Assembly: GCF_024339125.1 (NCBI RefSeq)
Contig: NZ_CP101417.1
Span: 2,305,001 to 2,369,000 of the forward strand
Reading direction: 5' to 3'
Source of the DNA: Xanthomonas hortorum
GTDB taxonomy: Bacteria > Pseudomonadota > Gammaproteobacteria > Xanthomonadales > Xanthomonadaceae
DNA: 64,000 nt
Made by a program: the position numbers and the translations under genes. The notes under the pieces are model-generated. The model was given only the letters and a program-made list of their open reading frames with translations, did no database searches and was not told the origin of the DNA. Shown piece by piece: positions 1 through 8,648 of the stretch (positions are counted from its first letter, which is position 1; each line of letters opens with the position of its first letter).

Positions 1-94
1 TCGCCTGCTGCTGGATCGCGGTGGGGGTTTCATAGCCCTGCTCGGCCAACGCGCGCAGCAGGAAGGGCGCAAGGCCCAGGGATTCAAAAGACAT
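1..94 (-). CDS. rhlE: DEAD-box ATP-dependent RNA helicase, N-terminal fragment
   Basis: Only the first 31 codons are inside the window; the gene runs off the left edge on the minus strand. The translation starts [20 protein letters not shown] and continues into [12 protein letters not shown]. This is the Q-motif (aromatic residue, GY.xPTxIQ) found at the amino end of DEAD-box helicases, where it senses adenine. RhlE-type helicases unwind short RNA duplexes during RNA decay and ribosome assembly. The ATG at 94-92 has a purine-rich stretch upstream on the minus strand. The RhlE subgroup is assigned from the short N-terminus alone, so another DEAD-box paralogue is possible. Confidence 0.75.
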   Translation of the reverse strand, partial: MSFESLGLAPFLLRALAEQGYETPTAIQQQA

Positions 95-471
95 CAGGAA
101 GCTCCAAGTAAAGCGTCGCCACCAGGCAGAGCCCGGAGCGCAGACGCATTGCAGATGCAAAAAAGTGAGGCTCGGAGCGTTCCCGTGAACCGCGCTGCGA
201 GATGGTGGAACAACCCAATCAAAGAGCGATGGGTTTGTCGGCACCACGAAAGGCGTCGGGTGGGGCGGGCGAGCGGATCGATCGATCCTGGCCTCGCCGG
301 CTGTCCCTAAGGGAAACGGACGGCCGCATGCAGACCCGGCAAGTGTACGCGCGTTTGGCGCGCTGCACAAAAGGCGAGTTCATCGGTTGGGCTACGGGTC
401 AGTTGTTTCAACTGCAACCAGTGTTGCAGCAGGCCGTACAATCGGCCGATCAGCCACAGCACAGGATGGTC
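95..471. other. Intergenic region between divergent rhlE and the tyrosine-catabolism genes
   Basis: About 380 bp separate the helicase start from the fumarylacetoacetate hydrolase start. An open frame extends upstream of the hydrolase through part of this stretch, but its residues are low-complexity and unlike the family. I read the region as a shared promoter region and long leader. I could not pick out a convincing -35/-10 pair, operator or hairpin. Confidence 0.5.
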
Positions 472-1461
472 ATGAAGCTAGGTTCCCTGAAGGAAGGCGG
501 CCGCGACGGCAGCCTGATCGTGGTCTCGCGCGATCTGCGCACGGCGGTGCGCGCCACCGGTATCGCGCCCACGCTGCAGCGCGCGCTGGAGGACTGGAGC
601 AATATCGCGCCGCGCCTGAATGCCTTGTCGGCCTCGCTCAACGAGGGCAGTGCCGATGGCGTGTTCGATCTGGATCTGCAGGCACTGGCCGCGCCGCTCC
701 CGCGCGCCTACGAGTTCGTCGATGGCAGCGCCTACCTGCCGCATGTGGAGCGGGTGCGTCGTGCGCGCAATGCCGAGGTGCCGGAGAGCTTCTACACCGA
801 CCCGCTGATGTATCAGGCCACCAGTGCCGGGTTCTACGGCCCCCGCGACGCCATCAAGGTGATCAGCGAGGAGCACGGCATCGATCTGGAAGCCGAGCTG
901 GTGGTGATCACCGACGACGTGCCGATGGGCGCATCGCCCGAATTGGCGGCAGCGCACATCCAGTTGGTCGGGCTGGTCAATGACGTTTCGCTGCGCAACC
1001 TGATCCCGGCCGAGCTCGCCAAGGGCTTCGGTTTCGTGCAATCCAAGCCGCGCTCGGCGCTGTCGCCGGTGTTCGTCACCGTGGACGAGTTGGACGAGGC
1101 ATGGCGCGACAACAAGGTGCATCTGCCGCTGGTCACCCACGTCAACGGCACCTGGTTCGGTGCGCCCGAAGCCGGCAACGACATGCAGTTCGACTTCGCC
1201 CAATTGATCGCCCACGCTGCCAAAACGCGGCCGCTGTCGGCCGGCACCATCGTCGGCTCCGGCACCATCGCCAATCAGGACACCACGCTGGGTGCCTCGT
1301 GTTTTGCCGAACAGCGCGTGGTGGAAACCTTGCGCGACGGCAAGCCGAGCACGCCGTTCATGTCCTTCGGTGATGTGGTGCGGATCGAAATGTTCGATGC
1401 CGATGGCGCCAGCATCTTCGGTGCGATCGAACAGCGCATCGAACGTCAGCCGCTGCCATGA
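472..1461 (+). CDS. Fumarylacetoacetate hydrolase family protein
   Basis: 329 residues of the FAH superfamily. The family cleaves C-C bonds of acyl-pyruvate-like substrates with a divalent metal. Next to maiA the expected reaction is fumarylacetoacetate to fumarate plus acetoacetate, the last step of tyrosine/homogentisate breakdown. The N-terminal part carries ..DPLMYQATSAGFYGPRD, the central part the acidic metal-site region around ELVVITDDVP, and the C-terminal part GTIVGSGTIANQD, matching the conserved catalytic barrel. The open frame reaches upstream to 202. I chose the ATG at 472 (with another two codons before, at 466) because the family-like sequence MKLGSLKEGGRDGSL begins there. It is followed after 55 bp by maiA, so the two probably form an operon. 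The exact substrate is inferred from this neighbour. Confidence 0.9.
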   Translation: MKLGSLKEGGRDGSLIVVSRDLRTAVRATGIAPTLQRALEDWSNIAPRLNALSASLNEGSADGVFDLDLQALAAPLPRAYEFVDGSAYLPHVERVRRARNAEVPESFYTDPLMYQATSAGFYGPRDAIKVISEEHGIDLEAELVVITDDVPMGASPELAAAHIQLVGLVNDVSLRNLIPAELAKGFGFVQSKPRSALSPVFVTVDELDEAWRDNKVHLPLVTHVNGTWFGAPEAGNDMQFDFAQLIAHAAKTRPLSAGTIVGSGTIANQDTTLGASCFAEQRVVETLRDGKPSTPFMSFGDVVRIEMFDADGASIFGAIEQRIERQPLP

Positions 1462-1516
1462 CATCGGCAAAGGCGTTTGCGAAGTTCGCTACGAACAACT
1501 GCACGCGGGGCAGGGC

Positions 1517-2179
1517 ATGAGCGCGCCACTGGAAGTGTTTTCGTACTGGCGCTCCAGCGCGGCGTATCGCGTGCGCATCGGCCTGCAGTTGAAGGCGCTG
1601 GCCTACATCGCGCATCCGGTGCACCTGGTGCGCGATGGCGGCGAGCAACACGCGCCGGCGTATGCGCAACTCAATCCGCAGGAACTGGTGCCCACGTTGC
1701 GGCATGGCGCGGTGGTGATTCCGCAGTCGCTGGCGATCCTGGAATATCTGGAAGATGCGTTCCCTGACAGTGCGCGGTTGCTACCCGCCGCGCCGGCCGC
1801 GCGCGCCCGCGTGCGTGCATTGGCGCAGGTCGTCGCTTGCGACGTGCATCCGCTCAACAACCTGCGCGTGACCCAGTTTCTAGAGCGCGAATGGCAACTT
1901 GATGCCTTGCAACGCCAGCGGTGGACGCAGCACTGGATGCAGCGCGGTTTCGCCGCACTGGAAGCGCAGCTGGCCAATGATCCGCAGACGGGCGAATTCT
2001 GCCACGGCGACACGCCGGGCCTGGCCGATTGCGTGCTGATTCCGCAGCTCTACAACGCGCGCCGGTTCGCCGTCGATCTTGCGCCGTATCCGACGCTGCA
2101 ACGCATCGAACAGGCGTGCCTGGCACTGCCGGCGTTCAATGCGGCGCGGCCGGAAACGCAGCCTGACGCGGCAGTTTAA
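1517..2179 (+). CDS. maiA: Maleylacetoacetate isomerase (zeta-class GST fold)
   Basis: 220 residues, the usual length for the zeta-class glutathione-transferase family. The start MSAPLEVFSYWRSSAAYRVR contains the SSxxxRVR motif, whose serine activates glutathione. It is followed by a NPQELVPTL segment and a Q-S-LAILEYLE segment that bind glutathione in the thioredoxin-like domain, then an all-helical C-terminal domain (H-PLNNLRV, GDTPGLADC). The enzyme converts maleylacetoacetate to fumarylacetoacetate in the cytoplasm, directly feeding the upstream hydrolase. The open frame extends back to 1292 inside the hydrolase gene, but the ATG at 1517 is preceded by GGGGCAGG and begins the family sequence, so the overlap is a shadow. 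Confidence 0.93.
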   Translation: MSAPLEVFSYWRSSAAYRVRIGLQLKALAYIAHPVHLVRDGGEQHAPAYAQLNPQELVPTLRHGAVVIPQSLAILEYLEDAFPDSARLLPAAPAARARVRALAQVVACDVHPLNNLRVTQFLEREWQLDALQRQRWTQHWMQRGFAALEAQLANDPQTGEFCHGDTPGLADCVLIPQLYNARRFAVDLAPYPTLQRIEQACLALPAFNAARPETQPDAAV

Positions 2180-2294
2180 ATGCGGGGAGTTGCCGGCTGT
2201 ATCTGCCCTTCGGGCAGTCTCCCGTAATGCAGGGGCGCGCAGAGCGATCGACACGCGTGCGGTCGCTGATGCTCACGCCGGTCTACTGCAGGGT

Positions 2295-2703
2295 GCTGAT
2301 CTGTTGCTTGGCTGCAGGGCCCTTGCCCGCCCACCATCGCGGGACACGCCGCAAGTACGTCCATGTAGGCTCTTACGCGGCATCCATGCCGCGTAAGGTC
2401 CCGCGACGGTGGGCGGGCAAGGACCAGTCAAGATGGTCGGTGCGCGTAGCTCTTCTCAAAGCAACCAGCAAACTGTCTGGTGCGGTGTCCTGGCCGATTG
2501 CGGGACCATGTGGCGGCATGGATGCCGCCACTGAGCCTCCATGGGCGGATTCACGGCGTGTCCCGCGAGCGGTGAGGGCACCGCGCCCTCGACCCGACTA
2601 GGCCTGTTGATCTGGACTTTTGACTGCATCCAAGCAATATGCGACCAGCAAAACCACTGCGCTCACCGCCAGGCGGCCGCACGCTACATTTTGTTGGTCG
2701 CTC
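2295..2703 (+). repeat. Composite hairpin repeat, copy A (full)
   Basis: About 410 bp between maiA and pilU (convergent). The left half is a long imperfect palindrome: CCTTGCCCGCCCACC..GCGGGAC on one side, its complement on the other, and an inner stem CTTACGCGGCAT/ATGCCGCGTAAG. The right half carries a second stem around TGTGGCGGCATGGATGCCGCCA and ends in a conserved tail (GACTGCATCCAA... to GTTGGTCGCTC) reaching the pilU stop codon. The same order of blocks recurs at 45653-46047 (inverted) and 59954-60370, with a partial copy at 59585-59875. Open frames through it differ between copies and are not genes. Confidence 0.85.
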
Positions 2704-3836
2704 TAAACAAACCCGTGGCTAATCTTGGGCGCTGCTGCCGTTTCGTAATCCGCGTACGGGTCGTGCTCACCGGAGCCGCCTTCGGACAGGCGGAACTTCA
2801 GTGCCAGACCATCGCGCGAGTCGGCGGCGCGCAGCGCTTCCTCCTGCTCGATCTCGCCTGACTTGACCATGCGGAACAGGCATTGGTCGAAGGTCTGCAT
2901 GCCTTCTTCCAGCGATTCTTCCATCGCCGCCTTGACCTCGTGCACCTGCCCGCGTCGCAGTAGGTCGCGAATCATTGGGGTGTTGAGCAACACTTCGGTG
3001 GCGGGGCGGCGGCGTCCGTCCTGGCCCTTGACCAGGCGCTGGGAGACCACCGCACGCAAATTCAGCGCCAGATTCATCAGCACGTTCTTGTGCGCGCTTT
3101 CCGGGAAGAAATTGAGAATGCGCTCGATGGTCTGGTCGGCGTTGTTGGAATGCAGCGTCGCCAGACACAGATGACCGGTTTCGGCAAATGCAATCGCCGC
3201 CTCCATGGTCTCGGCATCCAGGATTTCGCCGATCAGGATCACGTCCGGCGCCTCGCGCATCGCGTTCTTCAGCGCGCTCTGGAAGGTGTGGGTGTCCAGG
3301 CCGACTTCGCGCTGGTTCACGATCGACATCTTGTGCTTGTGCAGGTATTCGATCGGGTCCTCGATGGTGAGGATGTGCCCGGTGGTGGTGCTGTTGCGGT
3401 GGTCGATCATCGAGGCCAGCGAGGTCGACTTGCCGGAACCGGTCGAGCCGACCAGCAGCACCAGGCCGCGCGGCGTCATGATGACGTCCTTGAGCACCTG
3501 CGGCAGGTTGAGTTCTTCGATGCTCGGGATCCGGCTGCGGATGGCGCGGATCACCATGCCTGCTTCGCCGCGCTGCTTGAACACGTTCACACGGAAGCGT
3601 CCGGCGTCGGGCAGCGAGATGGCCATGTTGAGTTCCAGGTCGCGCTCGAACTGCGGCACCTGGCCCTCGTCCATCAACGAGTAGGCGATTTTCTTGACCA
3701 TCCCCGGCGGCAACCCCGTATTGCCGAGCGGGTAGAGCTTGCCTTCGATCTTGATGTACACCGGCGCGCCGGTGGTCAAAAACATGTCCGAGGCATTCTT
3801 TTCGGTCATCAGCTTCAGGAAGTAGCCGATATCCAT
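2703..3836 (-). CDS. pilU: Type IV pilus retraction ATPase PilU
   Basis: 377 residues, PilT/PilU subfamily of secretion ATPases, which depolymerise type IV pili at the inner-membrane base for twitching motility. Visible motifs are Walker A GSTGSGKST (about residue 129), TIEDPIEYLH, and the Walker B region VILIGEILDAETM, followed by AFAETGHLCLATLHSNNADQ, a PilU-like rather than PilT-like version of the His box. The frame opens with a TTG six bases upstream; the ATG at 3836 gives MDIGYFLKLM, the usual PilU start. The Walker B neighbourhood reads GEILD where I would expect GEIRD. No pilT lies next to it in this window; the divergent neighbours are DUF4398-type proteins. A C-terminal tail rich in D/E/Y follows the ATPase core. 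Confidence 0.93.
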   Translation of the reverse strand: MDIGYFLKLMTEKNASDMFLTTGAPVYIKIEGKLYPLGNTGLPPGMVKKIAYSLMDEGQVPQFERDLELNMAISLPDAGRFRVNVFKQRGEAGMVIRAIRSRIPSIEELNLPQVLKDVIMTPRGLVLLVGSTGSGKSTSLASMIDHRNSTTTGHILTIEDPIEYLHKHKMSIVNQREVGLDTHTFQSALKNAMREAPDVILIGEILDAETMEAAIAFAETGHLCLATLHSNNADQTIERILNFFPESAHKNVLMNLALNLRAVVSQRLVKGQDGRRRPATEVLLNTPMIRDLLRRGQVHEVKAAMEESLEEGMQTFDQCLFRMVKSGEIEQEEALRAADSRDGLALKFRLSEGGSGEHDPYADYETAAAPKISHGFV

Positions 3837-3934
3837 GCGCAATGGTTCCCCAACAAACAGCAGCGTCTCGTTGCAAGTCCGCCGCAGGCTTCCGACAATG
3901 GCCGTGCTCGAGACTTCTCGCTACGGCTCCCCTA

Positions 3935-4318
3935 ATGACGGCTAGCTTCGCATACTTGCGGCGATCCCTGTATGGCATCGCCTGTTTCATGGTTCTTTCC
4001 TCTCCCGCCGCCGCCCAGGTGGCACCGGAGCTCACCGCCGCCGAACAGGCCGTGCAACGCGCCACCCAGGCCGATGCCGACCAATACGCCCCCGATCTGG
4101 TCAATCTGGCCCGACAGGAATTGATGCAGGCCCAGCAGGCGCAACTGGACAAGCGCCAGCGCAAGCAGGTGCCGCAGATCGCCTTGCGCGCTGCCGCCGA
4201 TGCCGATCTGGCCAAGGCCCGCAGCGAAGAAGCGGTGGTCACCGCCCAGCTGGAACAGCGCCGCAAGGAAGTGGCGCAGCTGCAGAACAGCCTCAACACC
4301 GGGGAGGGTGGCCGATGA
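3935..4318 (+). CDS. DUF4398-type periplasmic coiled-coil protein
   Basis: 127 residues. A signal peptide covers roughly residues 1-26 (hydrophobic GIACFMVLSSPAAAQ, with AAA before Q as cleavage site). A helical, Ala/Gln/Glu-rich mature part follows (TAAEQAVQRATQADADQYAP, then KARSEEAVVTAQLEQRRKEVAQLQ), as in DUF4398 proteins. The frame opens upstream at 3842, but the ATG at 3935 places the signal sequence at the start. Its stop overlaps the next gene in an ATGA junction, so the two are translationally coupled. Function is unknown. The pairing with an OmpA-like partner suggests an envelope-spanning or peptidoglycan-associated role. Confidence 0.8.
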   Translation: MTASFAYLRRSLYGIACFMVLSSPAAAQVAPELTAAEQAVQRATQADADQYAPDLVNLARQELMQAQQAQLDKRQRKQVPQIALRAAADADLAKARSEEAVVTAQLEQRRKEVAQLQNSLNTGEGGR

Positions 4319-5205
4319 AACTGCGTCCTCTTCTCTATATCGGTGTAATGAGCCTGGCCACACTGCCGTCGCTGGCAATGGCCGCCAAGGACGACCCGCA
4401 GGCCGACGCGCTCAACCGGCGCCTGGCTGCGCTGCAGAACGACCCGCAGACCAATGAACTGGCCCGCTTCGAGCGGCTGCAGGCGCAGCAGAGCGTGGCG
4501 GCGCTGGCCGAAGCCAAGCGGCGCGACCGCGACGAACTGGTATTTCTGGCCGACCGCCGGGTCGAAATCGCCGAACGCACCGCCCGCACCGCACTGGCAC
4601 GGCGCGAGCTGGACCGGCTGGAAGGCACCCGCAACGATCTGCTGATCGAAGCCAGCCGCCGGGATGCCTCACGCGCCCGGCAGGAGGCCGAGCGTCTGCG
4701 CGTGCAGGCGCAGATCCAGGCCGAAGAGGCCGAGCGCATGCGACAGGCGGCCGAGCAGGAAACCCTGGCCCGCCAGGACGCCGAGCTGGCGCTGACCAGC
4801 GTGGCCGGCAAGCAGACTGCCAAGCTCAATGCGGCCCAGCAGAAAGCCGTGCAACTGGCGCACGAAGAAGCCGAACTGGTGTCCGGGGCCAAGTTGCCGT
4901 CCGCCAGGTTCGAACCCCGCGGCGAAGTGTTTTCGTTGGGCAGCGGCGCGTTCGGCGGCAAGACCGCCCTGTCTGGCGATGCTGCAGGGCAGGCCAAGGC
5001 GTTGGCCGAATATCTGAACATCGGCAAGAAGGGTCGGGTGAGCATTGTCGGTTTCGACAGCGATGCAGCCACGGCCAAGAAGCGGGCCGAAGCGGTGCGC
5101 GATGCGCTGGTCGCCGCGGGGGTGGCCAGTGGACGCTTGCAGGTCAGCGGGACCAAGGCTGCCGCCAGCAAGACGCGCGCTGCCGAGGTGGTCGTCTCGC
5201 CGTAA
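4315..5205 (+). CDS. Envelope protein with coiled coil and OmpA-like C-terminus
   Basis: 296 residues. A signal peptide (about 1-23, ...LATLPSLAMA|AKDD) precedes a long charged helix rich in A, R, E and Q (about 30-190), typical of an extended periplasmic coiled coil. The C-terminal third (about 200-296) has the shape of an OmpA-like peptidoglycan-binding domain: a segment KGRVSIVGFDSDAATAKKRAEAVRDALVAAG and then SGRLQVSGTKAAA, although the usual TD..G..N signature is not clear. It overlaps the preceding DUF4398 gene by four bases and is therefore co-expressed with it. I cannot name a specific role beyond likely envelope anchoring. Confidence 0.75.
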   Translation: MKLRPLLYIGVMSLATLPSLAMAAKDDPQADALNRRLAALQNDPQTNELARFERLQAQQSVAALAEAKRRDRDELVFLADRRVEIAERTARTALARRELDRLEGTRNDLLIEASRRDASRARQEAERLRVQAQIQAEEAERMRQAAEQETLARQDAELALTSVAGKQTAKLNAAQQKAVQLAHEEAELVSGAKLPSARFEPRGEVFSLGSGAFGGKTALSGDAAGQAKALAEYLNIGKKGRVSIVGFDSDAATAKKRAEAVRDALVAAGVASGRLQVSGTKAAASKTRAAEVVVSP

Positions 5206-5336
5206 TGCAAGTGGTTGGAAGTTAAGGTCTTTTAACCCGGGCATGACGCCCGGTTGAACCGCGGTCACTGATTGACACAGGGAACGGCAAAAGCAGCCGT
5301 TCTGGCCTTGAACCCCCTCCGCGACCGGCGTAGGGT

Positions 5337-5373
5337 CGTACTCCCGGGCAGCACTCCGCTGCCTGGAAGTACG
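5337..5373 (+). other. Strong hairpin in the leader upstream of the YdcH-type gene
   Basis: Two 15-nt arms (5337-5351 and 5359-5373) pair with one C-A mismatch and one G-T wobble around a 7-nt loop. No T-run follows, so it is not a standard intrinsic terminator. It sits about 170 bp before the next ATG in a gene-free stretch of 336 bp (5206-5541). It could be a leader structure or a small RNA. I see no ORF of credible composition here. Confidence 0.45.
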
Positions 5374-5541
5374 GAGGGCCGGGCCAGTGACGCAAGGGCA
5401 CGCAACAACGCAATTCGGTGGGAAGGTTGTTGGTTCCGCCAGTGCGCCTGCCATTGTGATCCGCGAGTCTTCCATCCCCAAGCTGCGCCCCGTGCCATCC
5501 GTGGCCGGGGCGTTCTTGTTTTAAGTGAAGGAGGTAACGCC

Positions 5542-5760
5542 ATGTTCGAAGGGCAACCGCAGACCGAAATCGACGCATTGGTCAAGTCCGATCCCGAGTT
5601 CAAGCAGCTGTACCAACGCCACAAGCTCTTGAACAAGAAATGCATGGATGCCGAACTCGGGGTGCTCCCGATCGACGACGTGACCTTGGGCCAGATGAAA
5701 CGCGAGAAATTGCAGGCCAAAGAAAAGCTCACCCGGATGTACGACCAGCTCACGCACTGA
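5542..5760 (+). CDS. YdcH family protein (DUF465)
   Basis: 72 residues, the usual size of this small all-helical family. It begins MFEGQPQTEIDALVKSDPEF and continues with QLYQRHKLLNKK..D and LKREKLQAKEKL-like heptads (KREKLQAKEKLTRMYD). The family typically shows a conserved L..DP.F..L...H..L...I pattern followed by LK..KL..KD, which fits. An excellent ribosome-binding site (GAAGGAGGT) precedes the ATG at 5542, so the longer frame opening at 5272 is not the gene. The cellular function of the family is unknown. Confidence 0.88.
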   Translation: MFEGQPQTEIDALVKSDPEFKQLYQRHKLLNKKCMDAELGVLPIDDVTLGQMKREKLQAKEKLTRMYDQLTH

Positions 5761-5978
5761 TCCTTCCCCACATCCAGAACAAGTTCACCGCCGCGGGCGG
5801 TGGCAGCCTCCTCGTCGGCTCGCCACCGTCCGCGTCTTTATGTGTGCGCCCGTTGGAGCGGCGGCTGAGCACGCTCGTTCATAGGCGGGCGCGATCGTTT
5901 CCAGTCTGAATGAGCATTCCCCAGCCGTTCGTCGGATAATGGGCGGCCTAGCCCACGCGGCGCAGCGACGATATCCCG

Positions 5979-7349
5979 ATGGCGATCCACTCCTCCGTAC
6001 TCGAACTGATCGGCAACACGCCGATCGTCAAGGCACAGCACCTGGACACCGGCGTCTGCGAGCTGTTCTTCAAGCTGGAGGCGGCCAACCCCGGGGGATC
6101 GATCAAGGACCGTATCGGCCTGTCGATGATCGAAGCGGCCGAACAGCGCGGCGATCTGACGCCTGGCGCCACGCTGGTCGAAGGCACGGCCGGCAACACC
6201 GGCCTGGGCCTGGCGCTGGTGGCGCAACAGAAGGGCTACAAGTTGATCCTGGTGGTTCCGGACAAGATGAGCCGCGAGAAGATCTTCAACCTCAAGGCCA
6301 TGGGTGCCCAGGTGGTGCTGACGCGCTCGGACGTGGCCAAGGGCCACCCGGAGTACTACCAGGACCTGGCCGCCAAGATCGCCGCCGAGACGCCCGGCGC
6401 CTACTTCATCAATCAGTTCGGCAACCCGGACAACCCGGCCGCGCATGAATTCGGCACCGGGCCGGAAATCCTGGCGCAGATGGACGGCAATCTGGACGCG
6501 ATCGTGTTCGGTTGCGGCAGCTCCGGCACCATGACCGGCCTGTCGCGTGCGTTCGCTACCGCCTCGCCGCACACCGAGCTGGTGCTGGCCGACCCGGTCG
6601 GCTCGATCCTGACCCAGTACATCGAAGAGGGCACGGTCAGCGAAAAATCGGGCAGCTGGCTGGTCGAAGGCATCGGCGAGGATTTCCTGCCGGATATCTC
6701 CGATTTCTCACGGGTCAAGAAGGCCTATTCGATCACCGACGCGGAAAGCTTTCACACTGCGCGCGAATTGCTGGCCAAGGAGGGCATCCTCGGCGGCTCG
6801 TCCACCGGCACCTTGCTGGCCGCGGCGCTGAAGTATTGCCGCGAGCAGACCACGCCCAAGCGCGTGCTGGTGTTCGTCTGCGATACCGGCAACAAGTACC
6901 TGTCCAAGATGTACAACGACTACTGGATGCTGGACAACGGTTTTCTGGAGCGCCCGCAGCACGGCGATCTGCGCGACCTGATCCTGCGCCCTTACAACAA
7001 GCGCGACACCGTGGTGGTGGGCCCGAAAGACCTGCTAACCACTGCCTATCAGCGCATGAAGCTGTACGACGTTTCGCAACTGCCGGTAATCGACGACGGC
7101 GAGCTGGTCGGCATCGTCGACGAAAGCGACGTGCTGCTGCATGTGTATGGCGACGAGGCGCGTTTCCGCGACCCGATCTCCACCGCCATGGTCAGCAAGC
7201 TCGATCGCCTGGATGTCGCCTCCCCGATCGAAGCGCTGCTGCCGGTGTTCGACCGCGGCCAGGTCGCCATCGTCATGGACGGCAACCAGTTCCTGGGCCT
7301 GATCACCCGCATCGACCTGCTCAACTACCTGCGCCGCCGCGTGCAGTGA
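5979..7349 (+). CDS. cbs: Cystathionine beta-synthase (PLP enzyme with two CBS domains)
   Basis: 456 residues. The N-terminal 320 residues are a fold-type II PLP domain: NPGGSIKDR carries the PLP-binding lysine (about residue 41), EGTAGNTGLGLA is the substrate loop, and GGSSTGT binds phosphate. The last 120 residues form a pair of CBS domains (VVVGPKDLLTTAYQRMKLYD and the final VAIVMDGNQFLGLITRIDLL), a Bateman module that usually senses adenosyl ligands. The enzyme condenses serine and homocysteine to cystathionine. With the following cystathionine lyase/synthase gene this is the transsulfuration pair. Start ATG at 5979 opens MAIHSSVLELIGNTPI, the usual family start. It lies 102 bp before metB. 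Confidence 0.93.
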   Translation: MAIHSSVLELIGNTPIVKAQHLDTGVCELFFKLEAANPGGSIKDRIGLSMIEAAEQRGDLTPGATLVEGTAGNTGLGLALVAQQKGYKLILVVPDKMSREKIFNLKAMGAQVVLTRSDVAKGHPEYYQDLAAKIAAETPGAYFINQFGNPDNPAAHEFGTGPEILAQMDGNLDAIVFGCGSSGTMTGLSRAFATASPHTELVLADPVGSILTQYIEEGTVSEKSGSWLVEGIGEDFLPDISDFSRVKKAYSITDAESFHTARELLAKEGILGGSSTGTLLAAALKYCREQTTPKRVLVFVCDTGNKYLSKMYNDYWMLDNGFLERPQHGDLRDLILRPYNKRDTVVVGPKDLLTTAYQRMKLYDVSQLPVIDDGELVGIVDESDVLLHVYGDEARFRDPISTAMVSKLDRLDVASPIEALLPVFDRGQVAIVMDGNQFLGLITRIDLLNYLRRRVQ

Positions 7350-7451
7350 TCGCATGCAGTGATCGGGTAGCGCCGCGCGCCCGGATGAGACGCGCGGCAC
7401 CGGCCATTCAGACCTGCTTGTTACAATTCGCCACTTTTTCCGGGAACCTCC

Positions 7452-8648
7452 ATGTCCAATCGCACCACAACCTGCCACGATGGCGCGCGCGAACTCTCGC
7501 TTGCCACGCTGGCGATCCATGGAGGGCAGTCGCCGGATCCCAGCACCGGCGCGGTGATGCCGCCGATCTACGCGACGTCCACGTATGCGCAGTCCAGCCC
7601 GGGCGAGCACCAGGGCTTCGAGTACTCGCGGACCCACAACCCTACGCGATTTGCCTATGAGCGCTGCGTCGCGTCGCTGGAAGGCGGCACGCGTGCGTTC
7701 GCGTTCGCCTCCGGCATGGCCGCCACCTCTACGGTGATGGAATTGCTGGATGCCGGCAGCCACGTGGTGGCGATGGACGACCTGTATGGCGGCACCTTCC
7801 GCCTGTTCGAGCGCGTGCGCCGCCGCACCGCCGGCCTGGACTTCAGCTTCGTCGACCTGACCGACCCGGCCGCCTTCGAAGCGGCGATCCGCCCCGACAC
7901 CAAGATGGTGTGGATCGAAACCCCGACCAACCCGATGCTCAAGCTGGTCGACATCGCCGCCATTGCTGCCATCGCGCGCAAGCACGGCCTGCTGATCGTG
8001 GTCGACAACACCTTCGCCTCGCCGATGCTGCAGCGCCCGCTCAGCCTGGGCGCCGATATCGTCGTGCACTCGGCCACCAAATACCTCAACGGTCACTCCG
8101 ACATGGTCGGCGGCATCGCGGTGGTCGGCGACAATGCAGAACTGGCCGAGCAATTGGCGTTCCTGCAGAACTCCATCGGCGGCGTCCAGGGTCCGTTCGA
8201 CAGCTTCCTCGCCCTGCGAGGCCTCAAGACCCTGCCGCTGCGGATGCGCGCGCATTGCGAGAACGCCCTGGCGCTGGCGCAGTGGCTGGAAACCCACCCC
8301 GCGATCGAAAAGGTGATCTACCCCGGCCTCACCTCGCACCCACAGCACGCATTGGCGAAGACGCAGATGACCGGCTTCGGCGGCATCGTCTCGATCGTCC
8401 TCAAGGGCGGGTTTGATGCGGCCAAGCGGTTTTGCGAGAAGACCGAGCTGTTTACCCTGGCCGAATCGCTTGGCGGGGTGGAAAGCCTGGTGAACCATCC
8501 AGCCGTTATGACGCATGCCTCGATTCCTGTGGCCCGCCGCGAACAGCTTGGGATCAGCGATGCGCTGGTCAGGCTGAGTGTGGGTGTTGAGGATGTTGGG
8601 GATTTGCGGGGGGATTTGGAAATCGCCTTACAAGAGGGAAGTTTTTAA
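7452..8648 (+). CDS. metB: Cystathionine gamma-synthase/lyase
   Basis: 398 residues of the Cys/Met-metabolism PLP family. PLP sits on the lysine in HSATKYLNGHSD (about residue 211). YSRTHNPTR, FASGMAA and VDNTFASP are the other cofactor-binding segments. It acts in transsulfuration together with cbs; whether it runs as a synthase or a lyase cannot be told from sequence. It marks the left border of the variable LPS locus in xanthomonads. Its stop codon TAA overlaps the wzm start codon by one base (TAATG). The last 60-70 codons shift to GT-rich, less G+C-rich codons (near 8580-8640), suggesting that a recombination junction lies inside its 3' end. Confidence 0.93.
   Translation: MSNRTTTCHDGARELSLATLAIHGGQSPDPSTGAVMPPIYATSTYAQSSPGEHQGFEYSRTHNPTRFAYERCVASLEGGTRAFAFASGMAATSTVMELLDAGSHVVAMDDLYGGTFRLFERVRRRTAGLDFSFVDLTDPAAFEAAIRPDTKMVWIETPTNPMLKLVDIAAIAAIARKHGLLIVVDNTFASPMLQRPLSLGADIVVHSATKYLNGHSDMVGGIAVVGDNAELAEQLAFLQNSIGGVQGPFDSFLALRGLKTLPLRMRAHCENALALAQWLETHPAIEKVIYPGLTSHPQHALAKTQMTGFGGIVSIVLKGGFDAAKRFCEKTELFTLAESLGGVESLVNHPAVMTHASIPVARREQLGISDALVRLSVGVEDVGDLRGDLEIALQEGSF

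Noticed and set aside
202..471. 90-residue N-terminal extension of the fumarylacetoacetate hydrolase
   Set aside because: Residues are unlike the family, and a start at 472 gives the normal length.
2295..2600. CRISPR-like repeats
   Set aside because: The recurring units are large palindromes in separate gaps, with no spacer ladder and no cas genes; no CRISPR array was seen anywhere.
3090..3935. Long plus-strand open frame opposite pilU
   Set aside because: Low-complexity antisense of a clear ATPase, with no family sequence or ribosome-binding site.
5221..5256. Terminator after the OmpA-like gene (CCCGGGC/GCCCGG)
   Set aside because: The stem is short and imperfect and no T-run follows, so I did not list it as a feature.
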